DNA of 64,000 bases from Xanthomonas floridensis (GCF_001642575.1 NZ_LXNG01000008.1:62001-126000); one strand, 5' to 3'; numbered from the stretch's first letter, positions 31,491 through 41,063 are shown. Notes: generated from the letters alone by a model not told the origin. Made by a program: numbers and translations.

Positions 31491-32339
31491 CTAAAAACCT
31501 AGTGGTGTGTACTGCACGCTTGCCTCGTCGTAGCCGTAGCGCACCGCATCTGCTGCATCAAGCACGCGGGCTTTACCTGAACCGGCGACGACGGTGCCCT
31601 GTAGTACGACCTCCAGGGTTGGCATCAACGCATCGGAGGCGGGATGCACGCGTAAGGAACCCGTGCTGCTGACATGCGGAACACTGCCCTCCTCGTCGCT
31701 GCTGGCGCCGTTGTCTTCGCCTGCAGCAAGCGTGCCGTGGTAGGTCCAACCCTGATAATCGCCTAGATCGTTCTTGACTGGGTCGAACGTAAACAACGCA
31801 AATGCCGTGCTACTCACGCCATTATTGAAACTGGACGTCGGAACCGCCAACAGCAGGTGTCCGTTGCTAAGGACGAAGGATTGGGTGGGTCGCTTTTCGT
31901 CGCGCGTGTCGGCGCATTCATGAGTGCCAAAAGTGCCGACATATTGCTGTGCATGGAACAGCATCCATGGCCGTTCACTGCCCGGGGCGACCAGCAGAAA
32001 TGTAGCCTGGCTAATGGAGACACCCTGGTCCGGGTCAGGAAACGTCTCTTCGGCATCGCGTCCATACTTGTTAGGTGTGGCGTAGGCGAAACCCGTGTAG
32101 TAATGCTTGCCGTCCAGATCGAAGTGCTGACCGCACCAGAACGTCGCCACTGCGCCATTATCGATCTCGTACGACGTGGCGCCGTTCCCGTCCATGCCGT
32201 AAATCAGATAAAGCGCGCTACTCGCATAGGGCACCACGTCAGTCACTGCCGCGACCGTTTTTTTTGGACATAGCCAGAACATCCTGTCGTCGTTAAAAAG
32301 CTGAAAGCCCTCAGCTGACACGCAATGCCGCAGTTGCAA
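31491..32339 (-). CDS. Immunity-candidate paralog lacking signal sequence
   Basis: About 282 codons from a TTG; an internal ATG (MFWLCPKK, residue 20) is another start. From residue 45 it aligns along its length with the lipoprotein at 32640-33557: TSYEIDNGAVATFWCGQHFDLDGKHYYTGFAYATPNKYG and HLLLAVPTSSFNNGVSSTAFALFTFDPVKNDLGDYQGW are near-copies. The lipoprotein signal is absent and the N-terminus is unlike the paralog, so the 5' end seems lost. It lies 152 bp upstream of the effector on the same strand. Without export it could not protect the periplasm, so it may be a decayed duplicate. The 300 bp before it (32340-32639) has no gene. Confidence 0.65.
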   Translation of the reverse strand: MQLRHCVSAEGFQLFNDDRMFWLCPKKTVAAVTDVVPYASSALYLIYGMDGNGATSYEIDNGAVATFWCGQHFDLDGKHYYTGFAYATPNKYGRDAEETFPDPDQGVSISQATFLLVAPGSERPWMLFHAQQYVGTFGTHECADTRDEKRPTQSFVLSNGHLLLAVPTSSFNNGVSSTAFALFTFDPVKNDLGDYQGWTYHGTLAAGEDNGASSDEEGSVPHVSSTGSLRVHPASDALMPTLEVVLQGTVVAGSGKARVLDAADAVRYGYDEASVQYTPLGF

Positions 32340-32639
32340 CCACGCATATCACCATCCTGGTCTTTCTACACACGGCGCGGCCCGCATGCAGCACCGGCTG
32401 CTTGTAGGATGGCAACGGACAACAGCGATCCAGTCCGGCCCCGACACCAGGGGCGGCAATGGCGGCCGCACGTGGCAACCGCAAGCCGGCAATTCCAGCC
32501 GGCCTCCCGGGCGAGTGCAACATCCATTGCCGCTCACGAATAACCCGCCTGAACATCAGGCCCCGTTTGCGTAGATTAACCAATTCTCCGCAAGGCCAAC
32601 ATCCAGCATGCCACCACCCCCTCGGGTCGCGGCAGGTAC

Positions 32640-33557
32640 TCAGTGGTCCAGTGGGGGCGTGTATTCCTGCTTGGCGGCATCGAAGGTGTAAGTCACCGTA
32701 TCGGCGTCGCTCAGCGTGCGGATCTTGCCTGGGCCGGCGACGGCGGTGCCCTGCAGCGCCACCCGCAGCGTCGGCATGGAGCCGGTTTTGCCTGGCTCGA
32801 AACTCAACGTGCCGACATTAGAGGCGCACTTCATCGATCCCTCCTCGCCACATGCCGCACCGTTGTCATCACCAGTCGCAACGGTCCCCAGATAAACCCA
32901 GCCTTTGTAGTCGCCCAGGTCATTTTTGTTCGGATCGAAGGTGAAGATGGCAAAGCCCTTGCTGGTGACACCAGTTGCGAACCGAGTGGTCGGCACCGCG
33001 AGCAGCAGATGGCCGTCCTTTGTCTCAGTACTTTGGGGTTTACGCTTTTCATCCACCGGATCAGCTTTTTCATTTGCGCCGAAATCACCCGCCCATTGCT
33101 GCGCGTGGAAGAGCGTCCAGGTCGGCGTGCCATCGGCCTCGTCCAGCACATAGGTAGCCGGGCTGATACTCACCCCGGCGCTGGGATCGGGAAGATCTTC
33201 CTCGCCGGATTTACCGTATTTTCCTGGGCCGGCATTGGCAAAACCGGTGTAGTACTGCTTGCCACCCAGGTCGAAACGGTGGCCGTACCAAAATGCGGCG
33301 ATCGCTCCATTGTCGATGGTATATGAGTCCGATCCGTCGCCCGTCAGCCCATACACGTCATGCAATACCTGCCCGGGCGTAGGTACCTCGACGGCGACAT
33401 GTTCAGGCTTCGCTGCGGGCGTCGTCGTCGTCGGTGCCTGCGCCGCTGTGGCAGGCACCGACGACGTACCCGCAGGCGCTACATCGCTCGCCTTCTCCGA
33501 ACACCCGCCAAGCATCATTAGCGTTGCCGCCCACCATACTGTCTTCCTGAAGCTCAT
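32640..33557 (-). CDS. Lipoprotein, candidate T4SS effector immunity protein
   Basis: 305 residues from MSFRKTVWWAATLMMLGGCSEK, with lipobox LGGC at residues 16-19 and AAAGGA upstream; a longer frame to 33812 is unlikely. A Thr/Ala/Pro linker follows, then a beta-rich domain with aromatic-glycine repeats (TIDNGAIAAFWYGHRFDLGGKQYYTGFANAGPGKYG). The immunity proteins known for peptidoglycan-targeting effectors of this system are periplasmic lipoproteins encoded beside the effector, which fits the position and type here. Direct inhibition of the neighbouring effector is an inference. The paralog at 31491-32339 is its tandem duplicate. Confidence 0.8.
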   Translation of the reverse strand: MSFRKTVWWAATLMMLGGCSEKASDVAPAGTSSVPATAAQAPTTTTPAAKPEHVAVEVPTPGQVLHDVYGLTGDGSDSYTIDNGAIAAFWYGHRFDLGGKQYYTGFANAGPGKYGKSGEEDLPDPSAGVSISPATYVLDEADGTPTWTLFHAQQWAGDFGANEKADPVDEKRKPQSTETKDGHLLLAVPTTRFATGVTSKGFAIFTFDPNKNDLGDYKGWVYLGTVATGDDNGAACGEEGSMKCASNVGTLSFEPGKTGSMPTLRVALQGTAVAGPGKIRTLSDADTVTYTFDAAKQEYTPPLDH

Positions 33558-33792
33558 TACACGACGTCCTTTCAAGGTTTGGCGAGCCGATCCTAGCAAG
33601 AATGTGCGGCAGATCCTGTGGATGCGTGGAAGCCAGCAAGCCGAGCAGTAAAGCTGGTCAGGTACTGTCCAAGACCAGATTACGGCAGTACCGATAATCA
33701 TCGCTTGCCGCCTATCCTTCGTTGGGGCGGGCGACCGAAGCCTTCTCAACCCGAGAACACCGGCCGCTGATATCGGATCAAAGCCGCGAACG

Positions 33793-34584
33793 CTAGTTCG
33801 CTTCGGATTCACCTGCCGGAGCGTGCATCGTCGCTGGCCCTGTCAAGGCAGACAGGATACGCAGATCCTCTGCGTCCACGCTGGTAGCGCGAGTGCCGCG
33901 ATAGTGATGATGAAAGGCCTGCAGCGTGGCCGCAGGGTCGTCGACGCTGTAGCCCAGCAGCGCCAGTGCCTGCCAGGGGTCGAAGCCTGGCGGCGCGGGC
34001 GGGGCGTCTGCGGCGGGCCAGCGGCCGAAGCCGGCATCGGCCAGCCGCTTCCACGGAAACAGCGGGCCAGGGTCGTTCTTGCGTGTCGGGGCGACATCTT
34101 CGTGACCGACGATCTGGGTGCGCGGGATGCGCAGGCGCGTGCACAGGTCGTCCAGCAGGACCAGCAGGCTGTCGATCTGCGCGGGCGCGAAAGGCTCGCT
34201 GCCGTCGTTGTCCAGTTCGATGCCAATCGAGGCCGAATTGATGTCGGTGATGGTTCCCCAACGGCCGGCGCCGCCGTGCCAGGCGCGCTGCTCGTCGGCA
34301 ACCAGCTGATACCGCTGCCCGTCCTCGCCGATCAGGTAGTGCGCACTGACCCGCCCGCCGGCGTTGCGTCCGCGCAGCGTGCTCAGGCTCTGCTGCACCG
34401 AGTGCTGATCGGTGAAGTGCAGCACGATCAGGATCGGCCGCCGCGTATCGTAGTTGGGCGAAGGAACCCATTGCGCCAGCGGATTGCGCTGCGGCGCGTG
34501 CGCGCAGGCACCCAGCGACAACGCAAGTACACACACCGCCGCACGCAGCCAGGCAGATGACGACGGATGGAAGATTGGCAACAC
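33793..34584 (-). CDS. N-acetylmuramoyl-L-alanine amidase lipoprotein (AmiD-like)
   Basis: GTG start at 34584 with AAGGAGAG 6 bp upstream. Lipobox LGAC at about residues 24-27. The Amidase_2 domain follows: zinc His in IVLHFTD, GTITDINSASIGIELDN, and IVGHEDVAPTRKNDPGPLFPWKRL with the second His and the Asp/Lys pair of the active site. A C-terminal peptidoglycan-binding-like segment (FDPWQALALLGYSVDDPAATLQAFHHHYRG) ends the protein. Outer-membrane AmiD cleaves the MurNAc-L-Ala bond of murein and anhydro-muropeptides. Divergent from the recycling operon that starts at 34969. Confidence 0.93.
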   Translation of the reverse strand: MLPIFHPSSSAWLRAAVCVLALSLGACAHAPQRNPLAQWVPSPNYDTRRPILIVLHFTDQHSVQQSLSTLRGRNAGGRVSAHYLIGEDGQRYQLVADEQRAWHGGAGRWGTITDINSASIGIELDNDGSEPFAPAQIDSLLVLLDDLCTRLRIPRTQIVGHEDVAPTRKNDPGPLFPWKRLADAGFGRWPAADAPPAPPGFDPWQALALLGYSVDDPAATLQAFHHHYRGTRATSVDAEDLRILSALTGPATMHAPAGESEAN

Positions 34585-34968
34585 GGATCTCTCCTTCAGT
34601 GGGTAACCAGGCTGCGCTGCCTCTGTTTCAGCGGCACTGCCATGGCCGGGCCATTATCCGCCGAGTTGTCGTCGGCGCGCGGGCCCGGCGACGCGCGGCA
34701 TTGGCACAGCGAGGCGTGTGCACAACTCCAGCGACGCATCGATGATCGATGGATCGCTCCACGTCGATGTACAACACGTAGCGGGTTGGCCAACGCCCCA
34801 CTGCTGCCTGCATGCGGCCGCTTGCGCCCTGCACGCGCTGCGCCCCGCGTACACTGCCGGTCATGGTCGAAACGACGGCTGTGCTGGTCGGTGCTGCATC
34901 GCACAGGCATCTGCCGTGTGTTTCGGTCGCAGCAGACCGCAGCTGTCATTCCTTTTTCAGAGCTTTCG
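34585..34968. other. Divergent intergenic region, no gene
   Basis: 384 bp between the amidase and the NlpC/P60 gene on opposite strands. Frames here are shadows without ribosome-binding sites. It should hold both promoters, which I cannot place confidently. Confidence 0.45.
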
Positions 34969-36381
34969 ATGCCACCGCCGCGCCGCCTGCTGACATTGCT
35001 GTGGATCGCACTCGCCCTGCCTTGCGGCGCGGCGCCTTCGGCTGCCAGCGAGCCAGCCACCCAGGGCGCACCCTTCGCCGTTGACGCGGCGCAGCTGACC
35101 CCGGAGTACTGGATACAGCGCAGTCCGCAGGCGCAGCTGCCGCTGCTGGGCGCAGCGCAGATCCCGGCCTTCAACGCGCAGCTGCTGCGTGACGATGCCT
35201 CGATGCAGGATCTGGCGCAGCTGCCCGCGGCCATGCCGGCAGATGCGGTGCGCACGCGAATCCAGGCGTTGTCTGCGATGCCCACGCGTGTGCTGTACGA
35301 CGCGCAGGGGCGCCCCATTACGGCGAGCCGCCTGGCCGAGCTGCAGCAGGCATTGGCGCTGGATGCACTTTCTCCGCAGGTCGCCCCGCGCTTTGCGCTG
35401 GTGGTCCGGCGCGCGGCATTACGGACCTTTCCCACCACGCAACGCGTGTTCACCGATCCGGACGATCACGATATCGACCGCTTTCAGGAATCGGCGCTTT
35501 ACCCCGGCACGCCGGTGGCCGTGCTGCATACCAGCGCCGATGGCGCATGGCGGTTTGTGCTTGCGTCCAACTACGCCGCCTGGATTGCGGCCGACCGCAT
35601 TGCCGAGGGCGGCCGCAACCAGGTAATGGACTACGCACAGGCAAGCACGCGCCTGGTGGTCACCGGCGCCCGCGTGCAGACCGCGTACACGCCCGAGCTC
35701 CCGGCCGTCTCGGCGTTGCTGCTGGACATGGGCAGCAGCCTGCCGTTGCGCAGCGACTGGGCGCCGCAGCAGCCGGTCAACGGGCAATTGCCGATCGCGG
35801 CGCATGTGGTGCAGCTTCCGATACGCGGCGACGATGGCCGCCTGCAACTGGTACCGGCGCTGGTGCCGCGTGGCGCCGATGTCCGCCGTGGTGCGTTGCC
35901 GGCCACCCCTGCGGTACTGCTCCGGCAGGCCTTCAAATTCCTGGGCGAACGCTATGGCTGGGGCAACGATTACGATGCGCGCGATTGCAGCGGCTTCGTG
36001 CTGGATGTCTACCGCAGCCTCGGCATTGGGCTGCCGCGTAACACCGGCGATCAGGCGCGCAGTCCGGTGTTGCGCGCTGTGGCGTTCGACCCGCGCGCAC
36101 CGCGAGCGCAGCGTCTGCAGCAGCTGGCACGGCTGCGCATTGGCGACCTGATCTATATCCCCGGTCACGTAATGCTGGTGATCGGGCATGAGCACGGCAG
36201 CCCGTGGGTGATCCACGATGTGGCCGGTGCCAGCTACCGCAACAGCGCTGGCCGCGTGCAGCGCGCAGCGCTGAACGGTGTCTCGGTCACACCATTGCTG
36301 CCCTTGCTGGCCACCGATGGCAGCCCCTTTATCGACCACATCACGCGCATCCAGCGCATCGCCCCGATCGGTTCCCCATGA
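34969..36381 (+). CDS. SH3/NlpC-P60 murein peptidase
   Basis: 470 residues, start MPPPRRLLTLLWIALALPCGAAPS, a signal peptide. Two SH3-like segments cover residues 130-300. The C-terminal NlpC/P60 domain has catalytic Cys in DARDCSGFVLDVYRSLGIGLPRN (about residue 345), catalytic His in YIPGHVMLVIGHEHG, and a third polar residue after WVIHDV. Family members of this architecture cleave gamma-D-Glu-DAP bonds of muropeptides to release L-Ala-D-Glu. Its stop overlaps the start of the epimerase by 4 bp, so product and next enzyme are matched in one operon. Confidence 0.92.
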   Translation: MPPPRRLLTLLWIALALPCGAAPSAASEPATQGAPFAVDAAQLTPEYWIQRSPQAQLPLLGAAQIPAFNAQLLRDDASMQDLAQLPAAMPADAVRTRIQALSAMPTRVLYDAQGRPITASRLAELQQALALDALSPQVAPRFALVVRRAALRTFPTTQRVFTDPDDHDIDRFQESALYPGTPVAVLHTSADGAWRFVLASNYAAWIAADRIAEGGRNQVMDYAQASTRLVVTGARVQTAYTPELPAVSALLLDMGSSLPLRSDWAPQQPVNGQLPIAAHVVQLPIRGDDGRLQLVPALVPRGADVRRGALPATPAVLLRQAFKFLGERYGWGNDYDARDCSGFVLDVYRSLGIGLPRNTGDQARSPVLRAVAFDPRAPRAQRLQQLARLRIGDLIYIPGHVMLVIGHEHGSPWVIHDVAGASYRNSAGRVQRAALNGVSVTPLLPLLATDGSPFIDHITRIQRIAPIGSP

Positions 36382-37475
36382 AAATCACCGGCTTCCGTCT
36401 CGGCATGCTGCGCGTGCCGCTGAACACCCCGTTCAAGACTGCGCTGCGCACCGTGCAGGCAATCGAGGATGTGGTGGTGGTGCTGCAAACCGACAGCGGC
36501 CATCTCGGTTATGGCGCGGCGCCGGCCACCGCACCGATCACCGGCGATACGCACGGCAGCATCATCGCCGCAATCACGCACTGCATCGGCCCACGCCTGA
36601 TCGGCCAGGAGGTGGCCGACCTCAATCGCCTCTGCGGGCTGGTCCAGCATGCGCTGGAACGCAACACCAACGCCAAGGCCGCCGTGGAGATTGCGCTGTA
36701 CGACCTGTGGGCCCAGTCCTTCGGCGCGCCGCTCTATCGGGTGCTCGGCGGCGGCACACCACGCATCACCACCGACATCACCATCAGTGCCGACAGCATC
36801 GAGGTCATGGTGGCGCACGCGCAATCTGCACTTGCGCGCGGCTATGCCGCCTTGAAGATCAAGGTCGGCAAGGAGAGCGCGTCGGATGTGGAACGCGTCA
36901 TGGCCATCCATGCGGCAGTCGATGGGCGCGCAACGCTGCGCCTGGATGCCAACCAGGGCTGGACACCGAAACAGGCGGTACGCAGCATGCGCAGGCTGGA
37001 AGATGCCGGGCTCGTACTGGAGTTGCTCGAACAGCCGGTCAAGGCTGCCGATATCGATGGTCTGGCGTTTGTCACCGCGCACATCGACACCCCGGTGATG
37101 GCCGATGAAAGCGTGTTCTCCCCGCCACAGGTGATCGACCTACTCCAGCGCCGCGCTGCCGACATCGTCAACATCAAGTTGATGAAGACCGGCGGGCTGT
37201 CCAATGCGATTCGCATTGCCGATATCGCCGCGCTGTACGGCGTGCCATGCATGATCGGCTGCATGATCGAATCCAGCGTCAGCGTTGCCGCTGCCGTGCA
37301 TCTGGCGGTGGCCAAGGCCGACAGCATCACCCTGGCCGATCTGGATGCGCCGGCACTGGGGCAGTTCGATCCCACCGAAGGCGGCGTGCATTTCGACCAG
37401 GCGCAGATCCATATCGACGACGCGCCCGGCCTGGGCATCCGTCGCATCCGCGGGTTGGAGCTGTTGCCGCAGTAG
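36378..37475 (+). CDS. L-Ala-D/L-Glu epimerase (enolase superfamily)
   Basis: 365 residues from MKITGFRLGMLRVPLNTPFKTALRT. Enolase-superfamily barrel: KxK motif ALKIKVG (general base Lys), metal ligands in LRLDANQGW, LELLEQPV and VMADESVF, and the second catalytic Lys in VNIKLMKTGGLSNA. The MIGCMIESSVSVAAAVHLA segment is typical of dipeptide epimerases. It converts L-Ala-D-Glu from murein to L-Ala-L-Glu for use as amino acids. Substrate specificity is supported by the coupled NlpC/P60 gene upstream (ATGA overlap). Confidence 0.94.
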   Translation: MKITGFRLGMLRVPLNTPFKTALRTVQAIEDVVVVLQTDSGHLGYGAAPATAPITGDTHGSIIAAITHCIGPRLIGQEVADLNRLCGLVQHALERNTNAKAAVEIALYDLWAQSFGAPLYRVLGGGTPRITTDITISADSIEVMVAHAQSALARGYAALKIKVGKESASDVERVMAIHAAVDGRATLRLDANQGWTPKQAVRSMRRLEDAGLVLELLEQPVKAADIDGLAFVTAHIDTPVMADESVFSPPQVIDLLQRRAADIVNIKLMKTGGLSNAIRIADIAALYGVPCMIGCMIESSVSVAAAVHLAVAKADSITLADLDAPALGQFDPTEGGVHFDQAQIHIDDAPGLGIRRIRGLELLPQ

Positions 37476-37930
37476 CGTCGGCAATCCGCCCATCGCACGG
37501 TCGATCGGCACGCGCGCCCGGCAGCTGGCATCGGCAGGCTTCACTCGAACGTGGCGAGGTTTGCCCTTCCACGGAAAGCGCACCGGGGTTGCGATGGCGC
37601 GCTGCACGATGCTCACACCATGACGCGCGGAAGACACGGGTGCGCCCTCGGGAATAGCTGCCCGATGCTCCTTTACTCTGGCGCACCCTGCGATCACCTT
37701 CCGGCCACGTGCGCCAATGGACGGGGACGCACGCAACTGGAACCTCGCCGCTGCAATCGTTGCGGGACCGTATGCACCGGCAACAGACATGCGCCACAGG
37801 CGCGCATTGCTGGGTACAGTAGCGATCGGCGAGCGATACATGGCGCCACCGATGTCGTCCGGGCCTTGCTACGACTCACAGCAAGGTGCCAGGCGTCCTC
37901 TCAGCTCACCCACTGTCTTGCGGAGACTGC
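37476..37930. other. Intergenic, no gene seen
   Basis: 455 bp after the epimerase. No frame with plausible start and composition. Ends with the CGGAGA ribosome-binding site of the YkuD-like gene, which may have its own promoter here. Confidence 0.45.
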
Positions 37931-38707
37931 ATGCGCCTGCCCCCCCTGTTGCGATCCACCCTGCTGATGACGCTGGCCCTGTGCAGCGGCGCCGTCGTCG
38001 CAGGCGCGCCGATTCAGGCGCTGCAGCAGGCGCGCGCGCTCATCGTGGTGACCCCCCCGGACTGGAACAGCACGCAGGCCCGGCTGCAGACCTTCACCCG
38101 GGTGGATGGCCGGTGGCAGCCGGCGGCGGCGGGATTTGCGGTCGCACTCGGCCGCCATGGCAGTGCCTGGGGCGACGGCCTGCACCCGGTCCAGCCGCAA
38201 GGCCCGCAAAAGCGCGAAGGCGACGGTCGCAGCCCGGCCGGGGTATTCGCCATCGGCCCGGCGTTCGGCTACGCCACGCGCATCGACAGCGCCATGCCGT
38301 ACCAGGCGATGACCGCCACCCATTACTGCATGGATGTTCCCGCATCGCCGCTGTACAACCGCATCGTCGATGCGGCGCAGGTTGGCCAGGCAGCGGTGGC
38401 CGGCTCCACCGAGCCGATGCGGCTGGACCTGCGCACTCAGGGCGATGCACGTTACCGCGAAGGCTTTGTCATCGCACATAACCCCGATGGCGTCGCCGGG
38501 CGCGGCAGCTGCATCTTCGCGCATCTGTGGCGTAGCCCGGGCCAGGTCACGGCCGGCTGCACGGCGATGGATCCTGCCGACATGCAGCGCCTGCTCGCGT
38601 GGTTGAAACCGGCCGACCACCCGTTGTTCGTGCTGTTGCCGCGCGCCGAGTACGCGCGCCTGCAATCGCAATGGCAGCTGCCGGCCCTGGACGAGGCCGC
38701 GCCATGA
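37931..38707 (+). CDS. YkuD-like L,D-transpeptidase-fold protein
   Basis: 258 residues. MRLPPLLRSTLLMTLALCSGAVVAGAP is a signal peptide. The domain reads like ErfK/YbiS/YcfS/YnhG-type proteins of the L,D-transpeptidase superfamily: GDGRSPAGVFAIGPAFGYA in the first half, and IFAHLWRSPGQVTAGCTAMD with the catalytic His and Cys in the second. Periplasmic location is inferred. L,D-transpeptidases cross-link or attach proteins at DAP, and some family members act as carboxypeptidases or amidases. The stop overlaps the next gene by 4 bp. Confidence 0.85.
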   Translation: MRLPPLLRSTLLMTLALCSGAVVAGAPIQALQQARALIVVTPPDWNSTQARLQTFTRVDGRWQPAAAGFAVALGRHGSAWGDGLHPVQPQGPQKREGDGRSPAGVFAIGPAFGYATRIDSAMPYQAMTATHYCMDVPASPLYNRIVDAAQVGQAAVAGSTEPMRLDLRTQGDARYREGFVIAHNPDGVAGRGSCIFAHLWRSPGQVTAGCTAMDPADMQRLLAWLKPADHPLFVLLPRAEYARLQSQWQLPALDEAAP

Positions 38708-40011
38708 GCACGCCCGCCCCCGCAGCCGATGCCACCGGCCTGGTCCGCGTCGTCAGCCGCTGGCAGATCGTCGGGCTGTCGATCAACGATGTGATCGGCA
38801 GCGGCATCTATCTGCTGCCCGCCGCCACTGCCGCCCTGCTCGGTCCGATGAGCCTGTGGGCAGTGATGCTGGCCGGCCTGGCCGTGGCCCTGCTGGTGCT
38901 GTGCTACGCGCAGGCGGCCAGCTATTTCGACACGCCGGGCGGCAGCTATCTGTACACGCGCGAAGCGTTCGGCCCGTTTGTCGGATTCCAGATCGGCTGG
39001 ATGATCTGGCTCACCCGCATCAGCTCGGCCGCTGCGCTGAGCAACGGCCTGGCCGACGCGGTTGCACGCTTCTGGCCAACGGCGTCCACCGACACCTGGG
39101 CACGCATGCTGGTGGTGGTCGGCTCGTTGGGTGTCCTCACCGCCATCAACGTGATCGGCGTGAAGTCGGCCGCGCGCACCGGCATCGCCCTGGTGATCGG
39201 CAAGCTGGTGCCGTTGCTGTTGTTCGTGGCGATCGGACTGTTCTACGTGGATTGGTCGTGGGCCTTTGCCGGCACGTCGCCGGACCTGCGCGACCTCGGC
39301 AATCTCGGGGAGGCGGCCTTGCTACTGCTGTTCGCCTATGCGGGTTTCGAAAATATTCCCGCCGCCGCCGGCGAATACCGCAACCCGCGTCGCGATGTGC
39401 CATTCGCGCTGATCACCATGATCGTCACCGTGACCTTGATCTATGCCGCGGTGCAGGTGGTGGCACAGGGCACGCTGCCCAACCTGGCGGCATCGCCCAC
39501 ACCATTGGCCGATGCCGCCAGCGGCTTCGGGGGCGAAGCACTGGCGCTGATCCTGACCGTGGGCGCCACCATTTCCATCCTGGGCACCACCAGCAATACC
39601 GTGATGCTGGGGCCACGCTTCCTGTTTGCACTGGCCAGGGACGGCTATGGCCCTGCGTTTCTGGCGCGCGTGCATCCACGCTTCCGCACCCCCGCTGCGG
39701 CGGTGCTCACCCAGGGCGTGCTGTCGCTGGCACTGGCGTTGTCGGGTTCGTTTACCCAGCTGGCATTGCTGTCGATGGTCACGCGCCTGTTTGCCTATAT
39801 CGGCACTGCGGCGGCCGTGATCGTGCTGGCGCGTCGCTACCGGCAACGCACCGACACCTTGCGCCTGCCGGGCGGCCCGCTGATCCCGGTTGCCGCGGTG
39901 CTGTTGTCGCTGGGCCTGCTCGCCAGCGCCAGCTGGCAGAACCTGGCTGCCGCCGGTGTGGCGTTGCTGGTGGGCTGCGTGTTCTATCTGTTTCCACGCA
40001 AGCCGGCGTAA
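38704..40011 (+). CDS. APC-family amino-acid permease
   Basis: 435 residues with about twelve hydrophobic helices. The first helix has the conserved GLSINDVIGSGIYLLPA segment, and GGSYLYTREAFGPFVGFQIGW in TM3 is typical of amino-acid/polyamine/organocation carriers. It is coupled by an ATGA overlap to the YkuD-like gene. As part of this locus it probably imports amino acids or small products released from murein peptides, an inference from gene order only. Confidence 0.9.
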   Translation: MSTPAPAADATGLVRVVSRWQIVGLSINDVIGSGIYLLPAATAALLGPMSLWAVMLAGLAVALLVLCYAQAASYFDTPGGSYLYTREAFGPFVGFQIGWMIWLTRISSAAALSNGLADAVARFWPTASTDTWARMLVVVGSLGVLTAINVIGVKSAARTGIALVIGKLVPLLLFVAIGLFYVDWSWAFAGTSPDLRDLGNLGEAALLLLFAYAGFENIPAAAGEYRNPRRDVPFALITMIVTVTLIYAAVQVVAQGTLPNLAASPTPLADAASGFGGEALALILTVGATISILGTTSNTVMLGPRFLFALARDGYGPAFLARVHPRFRTPAAAVLTQGVLSLALALSGSFTQLALLSMVTRLFAYIGTAAAVIVLARRYRQRTDTLRLPGGPLIPVAAVLLSLGLLASASWQNLAAAGVALLVGCVFYLFPRKPA

Positions 40012-40096
40012 GTTTCGCGACACGCTCGCGCAGCGCTCACGCACGCCTAACCGCACACGCCCAAGGCTGCGGCCATCACCTGCATGGGAGCTTGCG

Positions 40097-40594
40097 ATGA
40101 AACTGCGCCGCGTTTACAGCACACCCGATCTTGAAAGCGCGCAGCGTGTGCTGCAGTCCGCACGCAGTGCCGGTATCGACAACGAGGCGTTGTCGCTGAT
40201 CGCGCGCTCGGATATTGAATTGCACGACATCCCCGACGAACGCAAGGACGCCAAAACCGATTTCGTTCCCGCCGCTGCGCGCGGCGCGGCAACCGGCGGA
40301 GCGGCGGGACTGGTGGCAGGACTGGTGGCCGTGGCGGTACCGCCGATCGGCCTGACACTGGCCGGTGTCGGCGTGATGGCACTGGCCGGTGCACTGGTCG
40401 GCAGCTGGTCCTCGGCATTGGTTGGCGCCACCGTTGCCGACCCCGTGCGTCGCCAGTTCGAAGACGAAATCCAAGCCGGTCGTGTGCTGGTGGTAATCGA
40501 TGCCGACGAACAGGCGCTGCAATCGGCCGAACCGGCGCTGCTGGCTGCTGGCGCCAGGCCGTTGCCTTACGAGGCCGCGTCCTCGGTGGTGTAA
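40097..40594 (+). CDS. Hypothetical membrane protein with glycine-zipper helices, 165 aa
   Basis: N-terminal MKLRRVYSTPDLESAQRVLQSARSAGIDNEALSLIARSDIE resembles a small alpha-beta domain. Two glycine-rich membrane segments follow (residues 62-85 and 90-115, GAATGGAAGLVAGLVAVAVPP). A C-terminal strand-helix (AGRVLVVIDADEQALQSAEP) closes the protein. This layout is like general-stress 17M-type proteins. Function unknown. Confidence 0.75.
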   Translation: MKLRRVYSTPDLESAQRVLQSARSAGIDNEALSLIARSDIELHDIPDERKDAKTDFVPAAARGAATGGAAGLVAGLVAVAVPPIGLTLAGVGVMALAGALVGSWSSALVGATVADPVRRQFEDEIQAGRVLVVIDADEQALQSAEPALLAAGARPLPYEAASSVV

Positions 40595-40729
40595 GTCCGT
40601 CGGCGTAACGACGCTTCGCGATTCGTGCGCGGGCGCACACCGACGTTGATCGCATCCTCACCTGGCGTGCCATGCCGTTAACACCCGGGCACCTAAGTTG
40701 ATTCGCACATTCGAACGACGGAGACGCGC

Positions 40730-41062
40730 ATGAACGTGCCGTACCAGATTCCGGGCCGCGCACCGGACGAAGATCGCAGCCAGAACGTATCCACTTATTG
40801 GCGCGAGCGCTTTACCGAAGAACCGTATTACACCGAAGGCGATCGCTACGAGGATTATGAAGGCGCCTACCTGGCCGGCCACGAGGCGCGCATCCGCGAC
40901 AATGCACGTGCCTATGACCAGGTGGAGGCGGAGTTGCATCGTGATTGGGAAGCCAAGCGCGGCACATCGTCCTTGAGCTGGAGCAAGGCACGCCATGCGG
41001 TCAAGCGTGCCTGGGAAAACGCAGCCGATTTTGTCAGTGGCGACCACCCGACCAAGCGCTGA
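40730..41062 (+). CDS. Hypothetical hydrophilic protein, 110 aa
   Basis: A charged, Tyr/Glu-rich protein starting MNVPYQIPGRAPDEDRSQ after GGAGA. It has no membrane segment. The central YTEGDRYEDYEGAYLAGHEARIRDNARAYDQVEAELHRDW is helical and acidic, and the C-terminus is basic. Possibly stress related by its company with the gene before it; otherwise unrecognised. Followed by a strong hairpin. Confidence 0.7.
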   Translation: MNVPYQIPGRAPDEDRSQNVSTYWRERFTEEPYYTEGDRYEDYEGAYLAGHEARIRDNARAYDQVEAELHRDWEAKRGTSSLSWSKARHAVKRAWENAADFVSGDHPTKR

Positions 41063-41063
41063 T

